The notes beneath the pieces are model-generated. The model made no database searches. It was not told the origin of the DNA and was given only the letters and a program-made list of their open reading frames with translations. 16,494 nucleotides of DNA from JAHEYF01 sp045805185 (GTDB lineage: Bacteria; Bacteroidota; Bacteroidia; B-17B0; Aurantibacillaceae), in the NCBI GenBank assembly GCA_045805185.1, contig JBJMLS010000068.1, positions 1 through 16,494 of the forward strand. Reading direction: 5' to 3'. Positions 11,833 to 16,494 of this stretch are shown here, piece by piece (within the stretch, counting starts at the first letter, position 1; each line of letters opens with the position of its first letter). The position numbers were made by a program, and so were the translations under genes.

Positions 11833-14565
11833 ATGAAAAGATCATTACTACTACTGCTATTCATTGTTCTAAGCGGGACAATAACAGCGCAAAACGGATT
11901 TGGAAATTACCCCTGCCCTTTGAGTGGACTAACTTCCACTTTTGCATCAAGAAATGCACTTCTTATTGACAACGCTGGAAACAAATGGGTAGGATTCGCA
12001 AACACCAATTCCTCTGGGCGAAGACTTCTTAAATTTGATGGAACTACATGGACTGACCACAGCTCCGGACTGGGCACATCCAAAGTTTTTGGACTCGCGC
12101 AGGACGTAACAGGAAACATCTGGATCGGCACTGACAATGGACTGGTAATGTACGACGGTGTATCGTACACTACTTATAATACCAGTAACTCATCTCTTGC
12201 GGCTAATACTGTTTTTTCGGTCATTTGCTCAGGTAATACTGTTTACGCCGGCACCTCCGCCGGACTTTCTATTTACACTGGGAGTGCATGGACCAATTTC
12301 TCGAAATTAAACTCAGGGTTGTGCGCCGATAGTATATACAGTATCAATAGTGAAGATCCCACTCATTTCTGGCTGGGAACAAATCATGGCCTGAGCTGTT
12401 ATGATGGAAGCGCTACTATCTCCGCAAACGGTCTTTATCTCAGGATAAATTGTGTTTATACAGATGGAAGCGGGGCCAAATGGATAGGAACGCAAAACAA
12501 CGGATTGTACAGGTACGACAATATTTCATTTACAAATGCTACAACGCTTTATTCAATCTTAGGAGCTGGTCTGCCAGCCAATTGTACTTCCATTTCTTCG
12601 CTTCCCGGAGGAGGAATAATTGTTCCCTGTGCCGGAGGAGCGGCTACTCCCTACAGTGTAATCGAGCTTTTACCAAACGGCGCCTATACTACTTATTATT
12701 TTCCAACTACTATAAGTAACATTCAAACCAATGTGATTCTCTCATATGATGCAAGCACAAGTAAACTCTGTATTTTGGGCAAAACAAACGGGCTCAGCGC
12801 TTCGTCCAAAATATTCCTGTACCATTTTGATCCGGTACAATTCAGTACGCCACACGGTGTCTTCCCCGCCCACGATAACCTTGATATCAATGAAGTAAAA
12901 GCTCTTATCCTGGACAATTCAGATCTGCACTGGGACCTGAACAATCCCCAGTACGAAGTCCCAAAAGGAAGTGGTAGCCGAACCCTTTTCGCATCCGCAT
13001 TATGGATGGGGGGGCGTGATAACGGAGGAGCGCTGCATACCGCCGCCATGACCTACAGGCAATCCGGTGTGGATTACTGGTCAGGACCGCTTGACACCAC
13101 TAATGCTTCCATTGATTCGCTTACTTCCGGGCAATGGGATAAAGTATGGAAAGTGAACCGTTTTGATATTGAGAATTTCAAATACAATTTTCTGAACGGA
13201 AATGTAGGAAGCGGAACTTATACGATCCCCTCTTCCATTACCAGCTGGCCAGCACATAGCAGCAATCCGAACCATGCAAAATACCTCGCTCCTTTTGTGG
13301 ATTACAATGGAGATGGAACATACAATCCGATGGACGGGGACTATCCTAAAATGAAAGGCGACCAGATGATCTGGTGGGTGATGAACGATACCCTCGCTCC
13401 ACATGGAGAAACACATGGAAAAGCGATGGGAGTTGAGATCCATGCCTCCGCTTACGCATATACCTGTCCATATAGCGCAGACAGCACGCGTGTTTTAAAC
13501 TATACCACCTACTACAATTATAAGATCTTCAATCGTTCAGCCGCTGATTATGACAGTTGTTATATCGGACTATGGGAAGATACGGACCTGGGTGATTGGG
13601 CCGACGATAAGATCCAGTGTGATGTGGAGCATAATTTCGGCTTTGTATATAACGGCGACACTTTTGATCAGGACGTGCCAAGTTCTACCGGTTACCATGG
13701 TTATACCCCTGCTTTTTCCTGCCAGGTATTGAACGGACCCTTTGCATTGGCCGGAGACGGAGTCGACAATGATCACAATGGAATAACCGATGAAGCCGGC
13801 GAACGTATCCTCATGAGCTCTTTCAGTTATTACGATAATACCGGAAATTCACAAAATGGAATTCCAACTTATAGCGGAAACGGTTCTCAATATTATAACT
13901 TAATAAGCGGTTTATGGAAAGATGGTTCTCCAATTATATATGGCAATGGAGGATTGGGAAGCGGCGTAACTACTCATTTTATTTATCCGGGTACTTCGGA
14001 CCCAACGAATATGGGTACAAACGGATTTGCTCCCCCTTTTGTTGACTGGACCGAAAACAATACTACGGGAACCGGAAGTTCAAATCTGCCAGGCGACAGG
14101 AGATTCATTATCGGCTGTGGTCCTTTTCATCTTGGCTCAGGACAATACACGGAATTTGACTATGCCCTTGTATTCACCCAGGATTCTTCCTGCGGCAGCG
14201 CTAATACCTGTGTACTGGCAAGAAGCCTGCAGGATAACATTCGGGTAAAGAATTGGTTCGATAACATGAGCGAGCCAAGCTGCCTGAGCCTCTCCGGTGT
14301 CGGAATAAAAGAAAAGACAGGTCAGCTTTCCGCACTCATTTACCCCAACCCCGCAAGCAGCCAACTCAACATCAAGCTGGACAGGATCGAATCCCCAAAA
14401 ATAAAAATAGAGATCTATAGCACCGTTGGCGAGTTGGTTCGCGTCGAACAAATGGCGGCATACACTACTATGAAAATTTCCGTGAAAGAACTTAACTCAG
14501 GGTTTTACTTCATTAAGATCTCTGATGGACAAAAACAATTTACAGCGAAGTTTGTGAGGGAGTAA
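11833..14565 (+). CDS. Secreted beta-propeller protein with T9SS type A sorting domain
   Basis: A 910-residue exported protein of unknown function. Signal peptide MKRSLLLLLFIVLSGTITA with likely cleavage before Q20. Residues 40-230 hold about five propeller blades of the two-component-regulator-propeller type, marked by KWVGF (51), IWIGT (96), VYAGT (137), FWLGT (179) and KWIGT (216). A middle module (about 345-600) with DINEVKA, YEVPKGSG, AAMTYRQSG, FDIENFKYN and MKGDQMIWW is shared with the next gene. Two acidic loops resemble calcium-binding motifs: DYNGDGTYNPMDGD (490-503) and DGVDNDHNGITDE (642-654). Residues 830-910 are a T9SS type A sorting domain (YPNPASS at 837, SGFYFIKISDG near the end), so the protein should cross the outer membrane by the T9SS and be released or attached to surface polysaccharide. 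The overlapping ORF from 11766 is a shadow. First of a tandem pair. Confidence 0.9.
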   Translation: MKRSLLLLLFIVLSGTITAQNGFGNYPCPLSGLTSTFASRNALLIDNAGNKWVGFANTNSSGRRLLKFDGTTWTDHSSGLGTSKVFGLAQDVTGNIWIGTDNGLVMYDGVSYTTYNTSNSSLAANTVFSVICSGNTVYAGTSAGLSIYTGSAWTNFSKLNSGLCADSIYSINSEDPTHFWLGTNHGLSCYDGSATISANGLYLRINCVYTDGSGAKWIGTQNNGLYRYDNISFTNATTLYSILGAGLPANCTSISSLPGGGIIVPCAGGAATPYSVIELLPNGAYTTYYFPTTISNIQTNVILSYDASTSKLCILGKTNGLSASSKIFLYHFDPVQFSTPHGVFPAHDNLDINEVKALILDNSDLHWDLNNPQYEVPKGSGSRTLFASALWMGGRDNGGALHTAAMTYRQSGVDYWSGPLDTTNASIDSLTSGQWDKVWKVNRFDIENFKYNFLNGNVGSGTYTIPSSITSWPAHSSNPNHAKYLAPFVDYNGDGTYNPMDGDYPKMKGDQMIWWVMNDTLAPHGETHGKAMGVEIHASAYAYTCPYSADSTRVLNYTTYYNYKIFNRSAADYDSCYIGLWEDTDLGDWADDKIQCDVEHNFGFVYNGDTFDQDVPSSTGYHGYTPAFSCQVLNGPFALAGDGVDNDHNGITDEAGERILMSSFSYYDNTGNSQNGIPTYSGNGSQYYNLISGLWKDGSPIIYGNGGLGSGVTTHFIYPGTSDPTNMGTNGFAPPFVDWTENNTTGTGSSNLPGDRRFIIGCGPFHLGSGQYTEFDYALVFTQDSSCGSANTCVLARSLQDNIRVKNWFDNMSEPSCLSLSGVGIKEKTGQLSALIYPNPASSQLNIKLDRIESPKIKIEIYSTVGELVRVEQMAAYTTMKISVKELNSGFYFIKISDGQKQFTAKFVRE

Positions 14566-14591
14566 AACCTATTCTGATTTTTTCATATTGC

Positions 14592-14617
14592 GGATCCCAT
14601 GAAATTTCATGGGATCC
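14592..14617 (+). repeat. Perfect 26-bp palindrome, terminator or operator
   Basis: GGATCCCATGAAA followed at once by its exact reverse complement TTTCATGGGATCC. As RNA it folds to a 10-bp GC-containing stem with an AAATTT loop (or 13 bp without loop). It sits 27 bases after the stop of the first propeller gene and is followed by the A/T-rich TATATTTAAATAA, not a clean T-run, so it is a plausible but imperfect terminator. Its right arm also falls where the -33 element of the next gene would be, so it could be an operator for a dimeric regulator. Confidence 0.75.
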
Positions 14618-14637
14618 TATATTTAAATAACAAAGCC

Positions 14638-14645
14638 TATCTTTG
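14638..14645 (+). promoter_or_regulatory. Promoter -7 element of the second propeller gene
   Basis: TATCTTTG at 14638-14645 is an exact TAnnTTTG match, 14 bases before the ATG at 14660, and identical to the -7 element of the ABC-F gene. No TTG is found at standard distance upstream; the palindrome at 14592-14617 occupies that position. Confidence 0.55.
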
Positions 14646-14659
14646 ATAAAACTCAAAGA

Positions 14660-16494
14660 ATGAAAAAAATACTTTTGGCCCTTTTGGTAATTGTTGCGGG
14701 ATACTCGAATGCTCAAAACGGTTTTACTAAATACACCTGTACAACAGCCGGTGCGGCAACTACATTTACAAATCGTAGCTGTTTATTTATAGATAACACT
14801 GGATCGCAATGGATAGGCTTTAGTAATGCCGGGGCTACTGCAAAAAAGCTTATTAAGTATGATGGTACAAACTGGACCGATTATTCCTCTGCTGTAACGG
14901 CGGGCGCTTTAAAAATAAGAGCGATCACCCAGGATAACCTGAACAATATCTGGATCGCATCCGACCAGGGTTTGTATATGTACAATGGCGCCAGCTTTAC
15001 AAATTATAGCACATCCAACTCAGGAATAGTTTCCAATGATCTGTATTCCGTTGCAGTAAACGGAACAACGGTCATCTGCGGTTCTTACAATGGGTTTTCC
15101 ACCTATAACAGCTCAATCTGGTCCGTTTTCTCAAAAGCTAATTCAGGACTTTCCTCCGATAGCGTTTTGTGTATTAAAGTGGAGAACAGCAGCACAATAT
15201 GGTTGGGAACCAATTATGGGCTCAATCTTTACGACGGAAACACTACTGTTATTAATAAGGGGCTACCCTATAAGATCAACTGTATGGAGATAGATGCTGC
15301 TTCTGATAAATGGTTGGGAACTGCATCCTCAGGAATTTTCAAATATAATGGTACTTCTTTTCAGGATATACATAGCATTTACGGAAGCTCATTAGGAGTC
15401 AAAATACCCAGGTATTGTTTTTCCATGTGCGGCGGGCCAAACAATAGTATCTGGGTTCCTGTAGAACACTCCGCAACCAATAGCATTGCTCCTAATGGAC
15501 TCATAAGATTTTCATTAGATGGAACAGCTAAATCCTATATATATTCAAGTCCATTTTCCAATTTCTCAAATAATGACACCTACTTGGCTTATTCTTCCCT
15601 AAGTCCTGACACTATTTTTTTCACAAATAGAAATGTAGCTTTGACAACCACGAAGCAATTTCTATGCAGTTTCGATTCAAGCGGATATATTAGCGCTCCT
15701 TTAGCTATTAGCGAGCAAAACACCGACTTTCTGGATATAAATGAAGTAAAGGCCGGAATTAGTTGCAATGCTGATATGCATTGGGACAATGTAAAGTCAT
15801 TATATGAAGTGCCAAAGGGCTCAGGACTTTCTCCTCTGTTTAATTCTTCCTTTTGGATAGGTGCCTATCACAACGGAACAGACCTTCATCAGGCAGCAAT
15901 GACTTACAGGCAGTCGGGTATGGACTTCTGGCCGGGGCCACTAACTATTTCAAACGACAGCACTGATTATGCTACAGCACTCAGCTGGAATAAAGTGTGG
16001 AAAATTAATCGTTTCGATATAGAAAATTTTAAATACAATTACCTTGCAGGAAATATCCAGGCTGGCACGTACACAATTCCCAATGCAATTCTTACCTGGC
16101 CCGCCTTTGATATGGACGGTGACTTTCTTGCCCCTTTCTATGACAACAATAATGACTTTTGGTATGATCCGCAAGATGGTGATTATCCGATCATAAAAGG
16201 CGATCAGGAAATTGCCTGGGTATTCAACGATAAATTATACAATCATACGGAAACGAGCGCTAATTCATTAGGCATACAGGTTTTCGCGACAGCTTACGCT
16301 TATACCTGTCCCTTTCTTGCAGATAGCGACAAGGTGCTGAACTATACTACCTTTTATAATTTAAGAATCACAAATAAAAGTCAGAATATATACGATAGCG
16401 TTTATATCGGCATTAGGGCAGACACAGATCTCGGAAACTTTACTGATGACATGATTGGCTGCAATGTAGGAGCGAACTTTGGCTACGTCTATAA
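14660..16494 (+). CDS. Secreted beta-propeller protein, paralogue of the upstream gene (3' end outside window)
   Basis: Starts at ATG 14660 and stays open to the window edge: 611 residues visible, C-terminus missing. Signal peptide MKKILLALLVIVAGYSNA, likely cleaved before Q19. It follows the upstream protein along its whole visible length. Propeller blades: QWIGF (50), IWIAS (97), VICGS (138), IWLGT (180), KWLGT (217). Middle module: LDINEVKA (358), YEVPKGSG (382), AAMTYRQSG (412), NRFDIENFKYN (450), GTYTIP (469), DPQDGDYP (503). Residues 290-350 are the most divergent. By analogy it should end in a T9SS sorting domain beyond 16494, but this is not seen. It has its own -7 element, so the pair need not form one operon. 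Function unknown; the propeller resembles sensor domains of hybrid two-component systems but here sits in a secreted protein without a kinase. Confidence 0.88.
   Translation, partial: MKKILLALLVIVAGYSNAQNGFTKYTCTTAGAATTFTNRSCLFIDNTGSQWIGFSNAGATAKKLIKYDGTNWTDYSSAVTAGALKIRAITQDNLNNIWIASDQGLYMYNGASFTNYSTSNSGIVSNDLYSVAVNGTTVICGSYNGFSTYNSSIWSVFSKANSGLSSDSVLCIKVENSSTIWLGTNYGLNLYDGNTTVINKGLPYKINCMEIDAASDKWLGTASSGIFKYNGTSFQDIHSIYGSSLGVKIPRYCFSMCGGPNNSIWVPVEHSATNSIAPNGLIRFSLDGTAKSYIYSSPFSNFSNNDTYLAYSSLSPDTIFFTNRNVALTTTKQFLCSFDSSGYISAPLAISEQNTDFLDINEVKAGISCNADMHWDNVKSLYEVPKGSGLSPLFNSSFWIGAYHNGTDLHQAAMTYRQSGMDFWPGPLTISNDSTDYATALSWNKVWKINRFDIENFKYNYLAGNIQAGTYTIPNAILTWPAFDMDGDFLAPFYDNNNDFWYDPQDGDYPIIKGDQEIAWVFNDKLYNHTETSANSLGIQVFATAYAYTCPFLADSDKVLNYTTFYNLRITNKSQNIYDSVYIGIRADTDLGNFTDDMIGCNVGANFGYVY

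Overview
The window comes from a bacterium of the phylum Bacteroidota. Evidence: a protein ending in a type IX secretion (T9SS) type A sorting domain, promoter -7 elements of the Bacteroidota form TAnnTTTG, A/T-rich leaders without clear Shine-Dalgarno sequences, and receptor-phosphatases carrying the coiled-coil linker common in this phylum (EEKNKEITDSI.YAK.IQ). Species cannot be fixed from the sequence. No rRNA, tRNA, CRISPR array or insertion sequence was seen.

Layout. (1) 151-1788: pruA, 1-pyrroline-5-carboxylate dehydrogenase of proline catabolism, closed by a good intrinsic terminator. (2) 1820-2121: intergenic stretch with a possible promoter and an interrupted reading frame that may be a gene remnant. 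(3) 2122-8807: three tandem paralogues of one architecture: signal peptide, 8-9 TPR units of about 40 residues, one transmembrane helix, coiled coil, and a SpoIIE/PP2C-type serine phosphatase with all its acidic metal-binding motifs. The first two overlap by four bases (TTGA) and the second starts at TTG; the third follows after 162 bp. (4) 8903-10525, minus strand: a YbiT-type ABC-F translation factor with one canonical and one degenerate composite ATP site, behind a clear Bacteroidota promoter. (5) 10776-11069 and 11204-11674: a small coiled-coil protein and a YflT/GSP17M-like membrane stress protein, with a decayed T9SS sorting-domain tail on the minus strand between them. (6) 11833-14565 and 14660-16494 (cut by the window edge): two tandem secreted proteins with an N-terminal beta-propeller and a strongly conserved middle module I cannot name. 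A perfect 26-bp palindrome lies between them.

How it fits together. Apart from the receptor-phosphatase cluster and the secreted pair, the genes look like independent units. The phosphatases should sense something in the periplasm through their TPRs and dephosphorylate a cytoplasmic partner, as RsbU/SpoIIE proteins do, but no STAS-domain substrate, anti-sigma kinase or sigma factor is encoded here, so the output lies elsewhere. The secreted pair is probably exported by the T9SS to the cell surface or medium. The most interesting items are the triplicated TPR-SpoIIE receptors with near-crystalline 40-residue repeats, the asymmetric ABC-F protein, the tandem propeller proteins with their shared unnamed module, and the palindrome at the promoter of the second one.
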